From Xanthostigma xanthostigma (taxonomy: Eukaryota > Arthropoda > Insecta > Raphidioptera > Raphidiidae), in contig OY754465.1 of NCBI GenBank assembly GCA_963575645.1, forward strand, positions 60,535,901 through 60,599,900: 64,000 nucleotides of DNA. The letters are read 5' to 3'. Position 1 is the first letter of the stretch. The number at the start of each line of letters is the position of its first letter. The notes under the pieces are model-generated. The model was not told the origin of the DNA. It did no database searches and worked only from the letters and a program-made list of their open reading frames with translations. This document shows positions 32,256 to 44,108 of this stretch, piece by piece. The position numbers were made by a program, and so were the translations under genes.

Positions 32256-32668
32256 GTGACGTCACTCTAAATCCAATATGGCGGACTTCTAAAGATGGCG
32301 GACTAATTTTATTATGCTTTCCTACAATATGGGTATCAAATGAAAGGGCTTGCTGAGAATAACTCGAAAAATAAAGTGACGTCAGTCTAAATCCAATATG
32401 GCGGACTTCTAAAGATGGCGGACTAATTTTATTATGCTTTCCTACAATATGAGTATCAAATGAAAGGGCTTGCTGAGAATAACTCGAAAAATGAAGTGAC
32501 GTCACTCTAAAACCAATATGGCGGACTTCTAAAGATGGCGGACAAATTTTATTATGCTTTCCTACAATATGGGTATCAAATGAAAGGGCTTGCTGAGAAT
32601 AACTCTAAAAATAAATTGACGTCACTCTAAATCCAATATGGCGGACTTCTAAAGATGGCGGACTAAGT
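32256..32668. repeat. 120-bp satellite, about 3.4 units
   Basis: Units start at about 32256, 32376, 32496 and 32616 (GTGACGTCASTCTAAA), exactly 120 bp apart and very similar. Each contains CCAATATGGCGGACTTC and AAGATGGCGGACTAA. Because 120 is a multiple of three, a minus-strand ORF runs through repeated 40-residue blocks; it has no start context or domain and is not a gene. The last unit stops at a family A copy. Confidence 0.95.
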
Positions 32669-32670
32669 TT

Positions 32671-32870
32671 TTGACGTGATAACGTCTTATAAATTGATGA
32701 AACACCAGCTGCACGCACGAAAAAGTGTAACGTTCCGTAACGTTCCGCCTGACCCTATGCGTGCAAGCGAGAGCGCAGTAATGTATTATTAAATATGATA
32801 TTCGAGCGGAATACGTTGTCACGTAAAACTATCGTCCGTAAACCGACTTTACAGACAACCAATTTTTTTT
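32671..32870 (+). repeat. Family A repeat, copy 3
   Basis: Begins TTGACGTGATAACGTC directly after the truncated satellite unit and ends GACAACCAATTTTTTTT. It shares all blocks with the copy at 1525. Confidence 0.9.
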
Positions 32871-32872
32871 TC

Positions 32873-32969
32873 TGCACGTTACATATTTCCCCGGTCGTGT
32901 AGGATATTTTAGAACATATCAAGAAATTAAACGATTCTCCTACACGACCAGGGAAATATGTAATCTGCA
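32873..32969. repeat. Foldback, 97 bp
   Basis: TGCACGTTACATATTTCCCC and GGGAAATATGTAATCTGCA are imperfectly inverted, and the arms continue through GGTCGTGTAGGA / TCCTACACGACC. The spacer is about 35 bp. Confidence 0.88.
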
Positions 32970-33182
32970 AAGAAATGAATTCTCTAGAATTCGGAAAAAC
33001 AACTATTATGAGAAATCTTGGTAAAGAAACTGCTCATTTTCTTCAATCTAAGCGACCAAGGAAATCTGTATTAACTTTTTCTATGTCTGTCAACGTTTTC
33101 AAAACAAAGATTTTCTTAATTTATCATTAAAATTGTAGTACATAAATCCAGTTAAACACTACAAAAAAGTGTTCTTTATAGA

Positions 33183-33495
33183 TGACAAGCGGCCCGTCCC
33201 GGTTTCACCCGGGTACAAAACTGTTTTGGAAATATTATATTGATCTTCCCATCTACACAGCAGAACTATCAAAATTGTTTTGATGTCTGAAGATTTGACC
33301 ATGTAAACGTACGAAAACAGTTTTTTTTTTGACAAAACACCGTCACAGTTCAGCCATTTTGTACAAAATATTTACAAATTATATACAGAAACCTTCCTTG
33401 TTTATCGTTCTTTCAAATTAATGAAAACCGTATGAAAATCCGGACAGACAGACAGACGCGGCGAAGGAACTTTGTTTTATATGTTTATATAGATG
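33183..33495 (+). repeat. LINE-tailed repeat, diverged relative
   Basis: Begins GACAAGCGGCCCGTCCCGG with TTTCACCCGGGTACAAAA and ends GACAGACAGACGCGGCG ... TATATAGATGG. Its 5' end resembles the repeats at 15322 and 26084, but the body differs and lacks the tRNA-like part. Confidence 0.65.
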
Positions 33496-33829
33496 GTGTT
33501 ACCTTCTGGAGCTTTTCTCCGATTTGTGTCTACCATAATCAGGCCATAGAGTACACAGGCATATTGTCTTGATGAAGGCAGATAATAATAGAGCCCGCGT
33601 GTGTCCATTACTCAGTGCACTGCTTCTGGTGGGGATTCGACTATAATCAATGATCATTTAAACTAACAATTATCTTTGAACTGGCCTCAAGTCATGAGTA
33701 CAGACCTCAACACACAACGCACTGGCTTTTGTTTCGCGATCTTTAAGTATCTCTCCATAGACATTACTCTACGAGATGCTTCATAATCACGGGCTGTCTA
33801 TCCAAATGATATAACCTTTGCGAAATTAA

Positions 33830-34500
33830 GGAGGTTGAGCCGTTTTACGAAGATAATGAAAAAAATCTGAAATAAAGTTTTTTTAATAGATTTTTTTATA
33901 ACAAAATTTTCTGTAAAAAATCCAAAATCATTAGGAGATTTATAAAGTCAAAATTAAAAAAAAACTTTTACATGTAGTCTTATGGAAAATATGTCAATCT
34001 AGCATGCAAACGGTACATTTTAATTTTTTGCAAATAACCAAATAATGTCAGCAGTTCCAAAAACTAACTATGTAAAGCATTGATGTCTTACGCATATTTT
34101 AATATTTTTCCAATTTAATTAGGAGACTTTTAATCAATAAAAAAAATTATTAAACCTTAGCACTTTTCAATTATAGACTTTTATTCATGACAATTTTAAT
34201 CGAATTTTCAACTTTTTAATGATTTAATTTTAATTTTTATTATTTCTAATTTCTTTTTTAAATTATTTACTGCAAATAATATGTAAAATACAAATATTTA
34301 CATAAATTTATTTTTCTAACCTAACTTTGCACAAATTAAGTGAAATACTGAAATAATTAATAATATTAAAAAAAATTATTTATTATGACAATAATTTATT
34401 GGTATCATCGACTTACACCCTTTTGTAAAAATTTATTATAGAAAAGTTCCCATTTAGAATTCGACTTACTTTTGATTGGGACTGTAACGGATCAACCTCC
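33830..34500 (-). mobile_element. TTAA-inserting element, copy B (671 bp)
   Basis: Flanked by TTAA (33826-33829, 34501-34504). It is the reverse orientation of copy A: GGAGGTTGAGCCGTTTTACG at the left and GGACTGTAACGGATCAACC at the right. It is collinear with copy A throughout, slightly shorter and non-coding. Confidence 0.9.
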
Positions 34501-34519
34501 TTAACACAGATTTAAGTAA

Positions 34520-34800
34520 ACCAACGATCAATTGATACAAATTTCCTTGGTTTCCGGGCTTGTAGGCCGTGGTCCGTTGGTATTTCTACGTTTTGTCTAC
34601 AACTGCAGTAGACATCAAAAGCGATATGGTAGCAGGCGAAATGTCCTTCTAGGCGGCACACAGGTTTCCCGCTACCACATCGCCTTTGTAGACGAAACGT
34701 CAGGTAAAAATACCAATGAAGCACGGCCTACAAGCCCGGAAACCAAGAAAATTTGGAGAACAACACCGGCCATGAAAGCCTAGACACTTGGATCAATTGA
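34520..34800. repeat. Inverted-repeat element, about 280 bp
   Basis: The left arm reads GGTTTCCGGGCTTGTAGGCC, then TTGGTATTT and TTTTGTCTACAA. The right arm reads TGTAGACGAAACGTC, ATACCAATGAAG and GGCCTACAAGCCCGGAAACC. Both outer ends carry GATCAATTGATA. The two ORFs over it (34512-34724 minus, 34532-34783 plus) are consequences of the arms. GACGAAACGTCAGG-type phrases occur in several retroelement families; class uncertain. Confidence 0.8.
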
Positions 34801-35177
34801 TAGTTAACCATAAACTATTTCAGTACTTCGAGTGATTTTTTTGAATTTGAGACGACTTCAAGAAACGACAGGTTCGGTGTTAAATCTATGGTTATTCAGT
34901 CATTGTGGCAATTCGCCTTTTCAAAGTGCTTCTTTTGTATAAACTAAAAATTCAAATGAACATTTAATCAGATCTCACAGTAGAGCCCGGAAACTAGGAT
35001 TTACATTAGTCGAACCGTAGTCACGGCCAACAAAGAAGAGAATTTCGGCGATCTTGTTTCTTTCCAAGTCCTAAACATTTTTTTTAGTAGTGTGGCCTAA
35101 AGAGACAAGTGAAGGATAATTTGACGCATTTCACAGTAAACTTATTAGTGACAAAAAGGAGGGCAATGTTTGTAAGG

Positions 35178-35800
35178 CCGCTCTAATTGGTCCTTTCATA
35201 AATGAGAAACAAATTTAAAAGTGGATAATTGAAACACTCCAAGGAAAGCAATTTGTTGTATACAAATGGTGCCCATTGAATCGTTTTGGAAATGATACAG
35301 AGCAAGGTCTTGCAGACTGCTCCTTTCAGAAATGAATGAAATAGAATCATTTCTTTATTTAATATTTCTACGGAATATATTAGGGTCATTAATATAGTAT
35401 TTAACGAATTTAAACACGGATAATTTGAAACATATTCAGGATCAGTTGCAATATAACGAACACAAATTATTGTAGACGAACAGTGGTTTCAGTTGAATCA
35501 TTTTGGAAACATTGCTACTTGCTCTTTTCAGATATGCTGTAATATTTAACGAATTGAATGCAGGATAATTCGATTTTTCTGGATCATTTGTCCATCGAAT
35601 CGTTTCGGAATGAACGCAGAAGAAGGTTTTATTGGCCGCTCTTTTAAGATAATAGTTAACGGATGATATGAAGCATTTCTGGATAAATGTATACCAGTTG
35701 CAAAAAAGTAAGACAAGTTGTTTTGGTCTAACAGCGGTTTCCGCGCCGATTCATTACGAAAAGAACGCATAGCAAGGCCTTGTTGACCGGTTGATTGTAC
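35178..35800. repeat. Highly diverged tandem array
   Basis: Words recur in the same order about four times: GCTCYTTTYAGAWA-type start, then a GGATAATTYGAAAC-type word, then GAATCRTTTYGGAA, then a GCAAGGYCTTG-type end. Starts are near 35178, 35319, 35521 and 35638. Unit length varies from about 115 to 200 bp. Assigned by eye; copies are well diverged. Confidence 0.55.
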
Positions 35801-36884
35801 GAAGCTGGCCGTACAATGTGTAATAATGATTTGTGAACATTTATAACGCGCGATGTGAATTATGACTTGTGTATGACAGAGATATATGAGATAAAACAGC
35901 GCACCGACTCTGTGATTTAAACGTCATGCAGACGTCAGAACACAAACATATTACAGCAATGGGTCCCAACGCAACCACCACAGGAGGAATTACGGGTTGT
36001 AAAAGATCCTCGGGCATTTTGTTCCACTGGACTAATTTCTATGTCCATTTGGTATCGTTTCAATGTTTCAGTTTGATTCAAAACGTTGATAACATTTTCT
36101 GTATTGTTTCTCTTTGTCTGCTGTAGAGGATGAAACAAAGAAACATATAGGGGTGTATGATACACGCGTCTTATCTATAATTATTTTTTAATATAGAGGT
36201 TCAAAACTAGTATTTTGGGTATTTCAAAAATGATTAATCATCAAAATCTATATATTATGTTCTCTAAATAACACAGTAAATTCAAACTGGATGCGCAGTT
36301 ATTTGGCTTTCCATTAGGCAACATTTGTATGCTATAGTTCTTAAGAAGGAATAAAATTGATACATAAGGAAGTGATAATTTTGAGGTTATTAATAACAAA
36401 AAAACGCTGTATTTGAATGCAATATTAATGCCTTATATTATATTTACACAAGATGTATTAATCAAAACAATTAAAAATCTTTAATAAACCCAAATATTCT
36501 TTATGTAAATACTGCATAAATTGTCTGACCCGAATGCAATTGCGGTCGACGAAATCTTCGTTACAACTGTCTGATTGGCGGCAGTTCAAGCGGCAATGAG
36601 CTTATTTCACTACGTGCTTTGTTTCGGAAAAATACGAAAACCGTAAATTTGTAGTTGCCTACAGCAAAAAAGAAATGTTTTTAAATCGCAAGAACATGCT
36701 ACGCTCGTACACGATAACAGTTCTAATACAAAAAAAGCGTCCGCTACCGGTCACAATATGAGAACTCTCGCATACAACACGGTACGATAACTAGGCTAAC
36801 AGATATAGCCACAAGATACAATACAGTTCAGTAGTTCATCTGAACTCATTGCAATTGCACGCTTAGTTAGCAAACTGATCGCAA
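35801..36884. other. No gene seen
   Basis: The overlapping ORFs at 35926-36165 run on opposite strands of the same DNA and have no recognisable domain. No repeat of note. Confidence 0.45.
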
Positions 36885-37112
36885 CATTCAGTTGTTTTAC
36901 TAAGGTAAAATGAGGATGAGCGAAAATGCAAAGCAAGCCTGGGATTTCGCACGCTTTTTCTATACGCTGATTATATCGTTATCAAACGATTCCCGTGATG
37001 AACGAACAATTTACATACCTACAAGTTTGTGCGGAACTCTTGGTGCGCGAGTCTAACTCGTACTTGGTCGGTTTTTTCCTTTTGAAGTACAAAACCCTAA
37101 AAAATGTATTTC
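36885..37112 (+). repeat. Lepidopteran-type repeat, copy 2
   Basis: Inverted relative to 29855-30240. Shares GTTGTTTTACTAAGGTAAAA, GAGCGAAAATGCAA, TCGTTATCAAACGATTCCCG and a TACTTGGTCGG end. It has no palindrome insertion, so it provides an approximate empty site for the 29999 element. Confidence 0.75.
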
Positions 37113-37690
37113 CTACTCGCAGGCACAATGAAACGGTGGTATATCGTGTAAACGAAATGTTAAGCGTGCAATTAACACACACAATACATTAAAATTGTAT
37201 TTGATATTAATGTTTAGGTTAACTCTAGGTTGTATAGTTAATAGATAGGTAAGTACGTATGTATGATATTATTACAGTAATTAAGAAGGAAGCGCGCGAA
37301 TCAGAGTCTAATTATAACAATGAAATTACAGTTTTGTAACGATGATGAGGTGTTAATAATATCTACTGATTCGATCCATTCAAATAGCAACATGCGAAAA
37401 TGCCATCAACCGTCCACCAGTTTAATATCGTCAAAATTGTATCGATTTGACATTTGTTCACATTGCGTAGAGTTAAAGCTTGAAATGAGCACTTGATCAA
37501 CGCAAACGAATCCAATTTTAATACTGGGTTTCAGAAAGGGTTGTCAAAAAATCTGATTTGAAAGATGTCACTGTTAATTTAAAGTTTAAACATTGTATTC
37601 AGCTACCTTTATCATACTCACATGATATAGTATACTTATTTTGGTGTCACTGTACCTTGGCAATTTTATTTCTCATCAATACAGCAATTT

Positions 37691-38287
37691 TTTAAAGTAA
37701 AACTTCTTTACGCACGCTTGACTTGGAGAGTAAGCTGGTGAATGCCTGACGTGTGATCGGGCGAGGCGAACGGAAGTTGAGAGGGAGATATAAGTTAGTG
37801 AAGATTAATGAGGATTACAAATACTTCACTGGCTAGTGGCGTCATCAGGTGGCCGAAACAAATACTTCACTGGTTAGTGGTGCCATCAAGTGGCCGATAA
37901 TATAAGCAGTACTAACAATAGAATGACACATACTTTACTTGCCAGTGGCGCTATCGGGTGACAGAAAAAAGTTTTGTAAACCTACTTTAAATAATATTTC
38001 ATAAAGATTTACGCTTAAAATCCAACGAGAGCTAAGTAATTGCAAAGTATTATACGTTTGTTTTCATTATTTTTATGTTTATATTTCTTTCTTCTTACAT
38101 TAGACTGTTCATTTCGTTCTTGAACAATTTTATAAATTAATACATTAAATATTCTACGTTTAAAGTGAATAAAATTGTAAATTCATTTTAAAGCTCATAT
38201 TTTGTGAATTTTCGGGTGAATAATAACAAATTATAGCAGGAAGAACTTTTACTTCAGTCGTGTGGTCTAAAGCACACTCGTTTTTTA
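37691..38287 (+). mobile_element. GAAGTAAAACTTC-ended element, copy 2
   Basis: Left end AAGTAAAACTTCTTTACGCA plus CGCTTGACTTGGAGAGTA. Right end GAACTTTTACTTCAGTCGTG plus ACACACTCGTTTTTT. It includes GTTGAGAGGGAGATATAAG, which forms the 49-bp repeats in the 57.5 kb copy. Three imperfect copies of a ~41-bp word (ACAAATACTTCACTGG) lie at 37817-37965. Confidence 0.8.
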
Positions 38288-40213
38288 ACATGCAAGAAGT
38301 GTTTGTTAGAAGAATATAGATAGTATGTGCCATTTTTCATCAATCTAATGAACTACTGTCGTTTTTCGACCACTAGTATTCATTAATTCGATCATTTAAA
38401 CAAACATCCTGTATATATATTATTTCAAACGAATTCACACGATTCTTACAGTGAAATATCAAACCGGAAAATCTAGCTTTATTACACAAAATGATTATCC
38501 GTTCTTTTTTTTTAAATAAAAAAAGCATTATGTTGCGTACATCTTTTTAGGTAATATTATACATGTTATGTGAAGGCTGTACAAAGGTAATATATATAAA
38601 TGTAACATAAAGGAACGGGTGCTGTGAAAGGTCCCATCAGAACGAAGGGAATTGGGTGCTTACATGCTCTCCCATTGATAACACATCTGTGACAGGAATT
38701 GGGCGGACCCGCAGGACCCTCTGTTTGAGTATAGCACGTGCATACCAGAACACCTGGGCTGATCTGGGCGGCTATGGGCCGTTACAAAACCCACGGAACA
38801 AAGTTCATAATAATACGGAAATCACGTGTGCGAAACATAACATTTTTTTGGAAATAATGTACGGCATCGCGTCTGTTTTAACCCTTGCGCGTGTATTAAT
38901 GAGCCTTTTTAATGAGAGCGCTCCGATTTTCGATTTTAAATAGACTTGTTGTTAAACATTTGATTATCATAATATATATTAATACGCTAGGGTTAAGAAT
39001 GTTTGCCTCCATTTTTAGAAAAAACCTTACAATTTCTCCACATAAATTATATATCATTTTACAGATAATTGCTTGCTCTACTGACATCAACAACTAAAAA
39101 ATTTATTATTGCTTTTGTTTTTGTAAATTAATTAAAATACAGCAACGCTGAACAACGTCTGCCATCTGACGGCTTTAATTCTGAAACAGCGAGCAACGCT
39201 GAGCAACGTCACAGCAATGCTGCATGATGCCATCTGACGGCTTAGTTCAACGCTTTTGCTACTTGCGCCTCTATATGATAATTTTAGTAAAATATTTCTT
39301 CGATCTGTCATCTGAGCATATTGTAATACAACAAAAAGAAGAACGTTATAAGCAGTATGCAAAATTAGAAACGAATTGAATACCTGCAATCATATTTAAG
39401 AAATAATTTTGTGAAGTGATAATTATTATACTTATTTAGTGCGAATAATTCGCACAGGTCACACTAGTTATTTAAAACCGAAGTATTTTTTTGTATATAA
39501 AGTTGAAGCATTGAATAATATTGCTTTGGTGAAAGTTTCCATTTTTCGATTTTTTGTTGTGCGTTGATACAACTGCAATTAACTATTTATAAATTGAACA
39601 AAACAGACACCTGAAAAATTCCAAAGAGCAAAATAAAGAATGCAGTAATATTTTAGAGTTTAGCTGTTAAGACATTTGTACACATTTGAAATGTTACATG
39701 CATCTATAATTATAACATTTTTCAAGCAAGATAATTATTTTCACCCTCATGCGTGATATGAATTATTGTCAGAAATTACGAAAGAATGTTTGCAGCAAAC
39801 ATAGAAAGAGATAGAGTAGTCATAAGGGCGCTCGTGTATTAAAGAGAGACAAGTGCAAAACATATCAGATGTTTGAGAGATTTTAACTCGAGGCATCTGT
39901 TATAGAGTTAAGATGCTATCACAAGTACATATACCTATACACATTTATAATATTAATGAATCTTTGCTATTCTGTCCCCGCTATTCCCCGCTCTTCGTCC
40001 CTCTTTCCCGGTCGCTCATTACAGAACCTGCAATTATAGAGAACCGTATAGCGCCTTTTGTTTAATTGTAGACGTCCATTTCAAACAGACGGACATTGAA
40101 ATGATTGCACTTTCATCATATAACTAACTAAACTTTGTTCGAGGCCATTTGTCCTTAAAGGATTTTTTTTTTGGTAAAACGTTTTCGACCAATGATTGAT
40201 GGTGATAGGAACA
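38288..40213. other. No gene seen; small duplication at 39139-39246
   Basis: A block with AGCAACGCTGARCAACGTC and GCCATCTGACGGCTT is present twice within 39139-39246. The ORFs at 38656-39097 have no recognisable domain and overlap on both strands. Otherwise nothing recognised. Confidence 0.5.
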
Positions 40214-40699
40214 AACCTTATGGGATTTGGTTTTGGGTTAAATTGATCGAAAATGGTTTTATTTTATAGTTAAAGGTCACTAAGTAAAAGTGTCCATGGG
40301 CGCATAGCCTGAAAACCAATAGATTTTTAGCTACAGATATGTTTAGCGAAATTTTAGATATAAGGATATTCATTGAATTTTCAATCTTAAAAAATCCTAA
40401 GCTCTAGAAATATGTTATGAATATGCTATTGTTATTTTATACAGGCTGACACTTTCCAACATTACCTAGTTTTTGACTATTTTTCTATTTCTAAAAAAAG
40501 CAGAAAAGTTGAACATAGAACATGTTTGTGAATTCAATGGATATCTCTATATCTAAAATCTCGCTAAACATATCTGTAGCTAAAAATCTATTGGTTTTCA
40601 GGTTATGCGCCCAATGGACACTTTTTCTTAGTGACCTTTAAACTATAAAATAAAACTATTTTCGATCAATTTAACGGAAACCCAAATCCCATAAAGTTT
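40214..40699. repeat. Family F inverted pair, about 166-bp arms
   Basis: Arms at about 40214-40379 and 40531-40699 face each other around a 151-bp centre. Outer ends are TTATGGGATTTGG and CCAAATCCCATAA. The arms carry the same blocks as 14905-15040 and 21.6-22.3 kb (TAGATTTTTAGCTACAGATA). There are several small differences and gaps between the arms. Confidence 0.88.
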
Positions 40700-41030
40700 G
40701 TGCGGGGTCATTTGCGTTGCATTTATGTAGCTTTACAAAGGACCCAATTTTTAATCTCATTAGGCAAGTTGGGTTGTTGTGATTAGTGATTAGGTAATTC
40801 AGGGTAAGAAGATTAGTACTAAAGACTTTGTCAAGTCACGTGAATAAGTAAGCACTTGAATAAGTTCTTACTTCAATAAATAAAAAGCATTAAAATTGAA
40901 TTATGATTTATGAACAAATCATAATAAATTGTTTTTCTCAAGATCTAATTGATAGATTAATGTTTTTAGAATTAATAACCTTCAATTTTCCTGAGAAGCT
41001 AAAGAAAAGTAATTTTGACAATATTACATA

Positions 41031-41052
41031 CGAGAGAGAGAGAGAGAGAGAG
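41031..41052. repeat. (GA)n microsatellite
   Basis: An uninterrupted GA dinucleotide run of about 10-11 units. Confidence 0.95.
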
Positions 41053-41184
41053 TGTTTACTGTAACAATACTTGCTACGCCAGAAATAGAATTCGACTATT
41101 ATGAGTAAATTCTTGGAGTAATTTAGGAGCAGAGCATAGATATCACACGTCCATTCGTAACAGTTCGTTCAATTTCGGCGCTTG

Positions 41185-41290
41185 TTAGAAACCTTTAGCT
41201 TCGGCCAAAACATCGGCCCATTTTGGCCGAAGCCGAAGGTTGCGCCGAAGGTGAGTTTTTTGGCCGAAGCTTCGGTCAGACACTATACTC
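41185..41290. repeat. Short GC-skewed element with TTCGGCC words
   Basis: Repeats TTCGGCC / GGCCGAAG in both orientations and ends GCTTCGGTCAGACACTATA. A similar ending (GGGTCAGACAGTAT) closes the 58244-58345 segment. It looks like a hAT-type terminal region with subterminal repeats, which is inference. Confidence 0.45.
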
Positions 41291-41331
41291 GTGATATATC
41301 AAGAATTACTCAAAACATATCCAGCATTGTA

Positions 41332-41907
41332 CAGGGTGACATATGGGAAACGGACGTTTTTCAAATCAATGTATAATAATCAGTTGTTTTTGATGAAAAA
41401 AAAAATAATTTGTTTTAAGAAACGACAGATCAATACCTACCATTTGATTTAATATAGGTAGTTAGGTATGAAAAATTATATCATTCAGGTGGCGGCCATT
41501 CTCTTGAATTACACTTCAAGTCTGTGCCGAAAGTTATCCATAACTTTCGCTAACAGCTTTCGTTCAACCAAATGCACCTCTTCTGTAATGGCATCTTTTA
41601 ACTCCATTAATCCCTCCTGTTAATCTGAAACCTTTAATCCATCGCAGGATCGTATTACGGCTTGGAATTGCGCCATTCCGACCGATATTAAAATGGCAAC
41701 GAAAGATCCGCAGTGTTGCAATAACTGACTCACCATTTCGAACGAACGTATCGTACGCGAACATTCGCTGCTGTATCGTCCACTGCTACATTTTATCTAA
41801 AACGGTAGGTCACTTCGAAGCGAACGTTCTAAACCGCAACAATTTTCTACCACTGACAGTTGTGTACTAGCCATTCTAAAAACGTCCGTTTCCCACATGT
41901 CACCCTG
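41332..41907 (-). mobile_element. Mariner-like deletion derivative, 576 bp
   Basis: Ends CAGGGTGACATATGGGAAAC and GTTTCCCACATGTCACCCTG are inverted and flanked by TA. The terminal repeat is about 30 bp. The minus strand keeps the N-terminal part of a transposase-like protein (next entry). The catalytic region has been lost, so it is non-autonomous. Confidence 0.93.
41564..41791 (-). pseudogene. DUF4817-like transposase N-terminus, broken
   Basis: Reads M, then an in-frame stop, then QWTIQQRMFAYDTFVRNGES, followed by FRCHFNIGRNGAIPSRNTIL and RWIKGFRLTGG. This matches my memory of the DUF4817 helix-turn-helix region found at the start of many insect mariner-related proteins, which would bind the terminal repeats. 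It ends after 66 residues past the inner methionine with no catalytic domain. The stop right after the start codon and the truncation make it a pseudogene. Confidence 0.8.
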
Positions 41908-41909
41908 TA

Positions 41910-42460
41910 TTTCGTCTAAATATTAGCGAAATTTCAGTTTCTGGCTTTTAATATACCTAATTAATTCTTTAGCAATGTTTCATTTTGTGACAGATTAACT
42001 TTAATCTGAATCATGACGGTTTAGTAATGAGTTATTTTAATCCTGGGTTAAAGTTTCATTAATCGCGATCGTAATAATCTCGGTTATAAAAATGTTTCGT
42101 GCACAGAATGTAACGTACAACATCTTAGTTTATATACGTGGTTAATAAATCCAAGCGTTTTGTAAGCCAAGACATTATCTTTGAAATACAATCAACCTGA
42201 CAGTCGTACGTTGAGGACGCCGTAGTTGTTTTCTGGCGGACGGCAGGACCGCATGGATATTGCGGTCTGCCAACACTACCTCGACGGCTAACCCGTGTAC
42301 TAACATGTTTTACTCTTGCGTACATTGCTCAACAAAATTACTGGTATACGTAGATTTTTGAGAGACTATCAAATAAATAAGATGACGTTTATTTCAATTT
42401 TAATCTGAATCAATGATTTTGGCAAAGGAAGACCCAAAAAAAAACAAACATAAAAAATAT
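41910..42460. other. No gene seen
   Basis: A minus-strand ORF at 42125-42325 has no recognisable domain. No repeats noted. Confidence 0.45.
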
Positions 42461-42526
42461 GACAAAATTTTAATTCTAGTAATTTAGAGCATATATGCTC
42501 TAAATTACTAGAATTAAAATTTTGTC
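42461..42526. repeat. 66-bp perfect palindrome
   Basis: GACAAAATTTTAATTCTAGT and the following 13 bases are mirrored exactly with no spacer, centred at 42493/42494 (GCATATATGC). Perfect palindromes without spacers are unstable in bacteria and normally decay fast in eukaryotes, so it is likely to be recent. Confidence 0.96.
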
Positions 42527-44108
42527 GAAACTATGAGAGTAATCGAATTTTATCAAGAGTACCTTTTTTATAGTAAATGAGTCTCGTGATCCAGATTTCA
42601 TACTCAAACTGATTTTTTTCCATTGGCGTAGAAGTTTTAGATGTTTAATTATCGAAAAAATCAAGTTCTACGCCCATGGAATGATATTCATCATTATTAT
42701 GATATGGGTTTTATTGCCCAATAAAGCTATGCCAACGTACCAAATTTGAGTAAAATGTCATGAGCCGTTTCAAAGTTATAAAGCAAAAACGATTTGAAAA
42801 TTGTACTCTTTAATGCGTCTGGCAGGATGATAGAACCCTCGAAACTGTCTGGCTACTAATGAAACATTATTTAATAGTTCTCCGAAAAATATATTAAAAA
42901 TTCAGCTTTTATAAAATAACGTAAATATAATTATACAAATTATAATAGTTTAAGGGTGTCTGGCAGGGGGTTGGAACCATACTAAGTGTCTGGCAATGAG
43001 CGACGCGAGTTTTAATATTGTTACGAATAAAATATAAAAAAATTGAGTTTTATACAATGACGAATTTGAGATAGAATTTTGTACACCTTTAATACCTGTT
43101 ACCTGCCAAAGCCACCACTACTCAGGTTTCATGGGTGGGGATAATTCTTACCTGTATTGGAGACATCCATAGAAAAACTTTCAGCTTTTATAAAAAGACG
43201 AAGGTCTGGCTGCCGCGGGCTCTTGGGCTATAAGGAATTTGGCTGAGTTACCCATGTCTTCCTTCGGGTGCCTACCATCCAACTCTAAATCCCAGATCAT
43301 TCGATCTCAAATGAATCCTTGATTAACTCTGACGAATGTACTTACTAGTCGGCGTCTCTGTATTATGCGTATGTACCTACATACAATACACCAAGCACAT
43401 TGTAATATATTATGTAGATATAATGTGTGTATAAAAGAATGGAGAGTGTAGAGTGAAATCTATGAGATGGTGTGTTGGAGAGAAAGAGAACGCGTGGAAA
43501 AGAGACGCGCGATAGACAGTGACGCACGGCTAGCTGGCGGCCGCGCAACATCTATAATTAAATATCGCCAACCCTGTAATTAGGGCCAGTAAATATTCTG
43601 GATGCGGGGGCCTTGTATGTAGACAATATCATGATAACATAACGTTTGTGTAGATCCTGCAGTTGTGTGTGTGTTGACCCACAGCTCGGCTCTCTTGCGA
43701 TGGATTTATAAATGCTTCGAGAGTCTATCTGAAGAGAGTATACCGCATATTCGAGTCAGGATCGGCTTGTTGTGTGTTCTTTTTCGATAGGCATTTTCAT
43801 TTAGTACTTTTCTATAAATTAAAAGAATACGTGGAGTGTCTTCAATTAGTGCCGCCGGGGTTTAGGGAAATTTTCCCAAAGACTGCTGCACACGAAATTG
43901 GTTTTTCCGCTAGATTCTCGCCTGGTTTTACTGATAGTGGTGCTGGATTTTGTAATAGTTTGTATGTGTTGGCTTCACACGATGTGTTTTAAAATTGTCT
44001 TTGTAGATGGTTTTGTTTGATTATCCACAAAAATGGACGATAACGCGATTATAGCAGAAGTTGGTCATCAAAAACTAATAGCAATTAATTAATTATTTTT
44101 TATTATTA
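42527..44108. other. No gene seen; GTCTGGCAG-containing stretch
   Basis: The word GTCTGGCA recurs near 42820, 42848, 42958 and 42988, hinting at old subrepeats. GGCGTAGAA near 42625 is inverted at 42669. Small ORFs at 43363-43551 and 43774-43992 have no recognisable domain. Confidence 0.4.

Noticed and set aside
32248..32505. 85-residue minus-strand ORF made of repeated 40-residue blocks
   Set aside because: It is produced by the 120-bp satellite, whose length is a multiple of three; no domain and no reason to be translated.
38656..38943. 95-residue ORF as a possible host exon
   Set aside because: No domain, no convincing splice or promoter context, and it overlaps ORFs on both strands.
41564..41764. 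Complete DNA-binding protein gene
   Set aside because: It is the N-terminal piece of a transposase-like protein with a stop right after the upstream start codon and no catalytic part, inside defined mariner-like ends.
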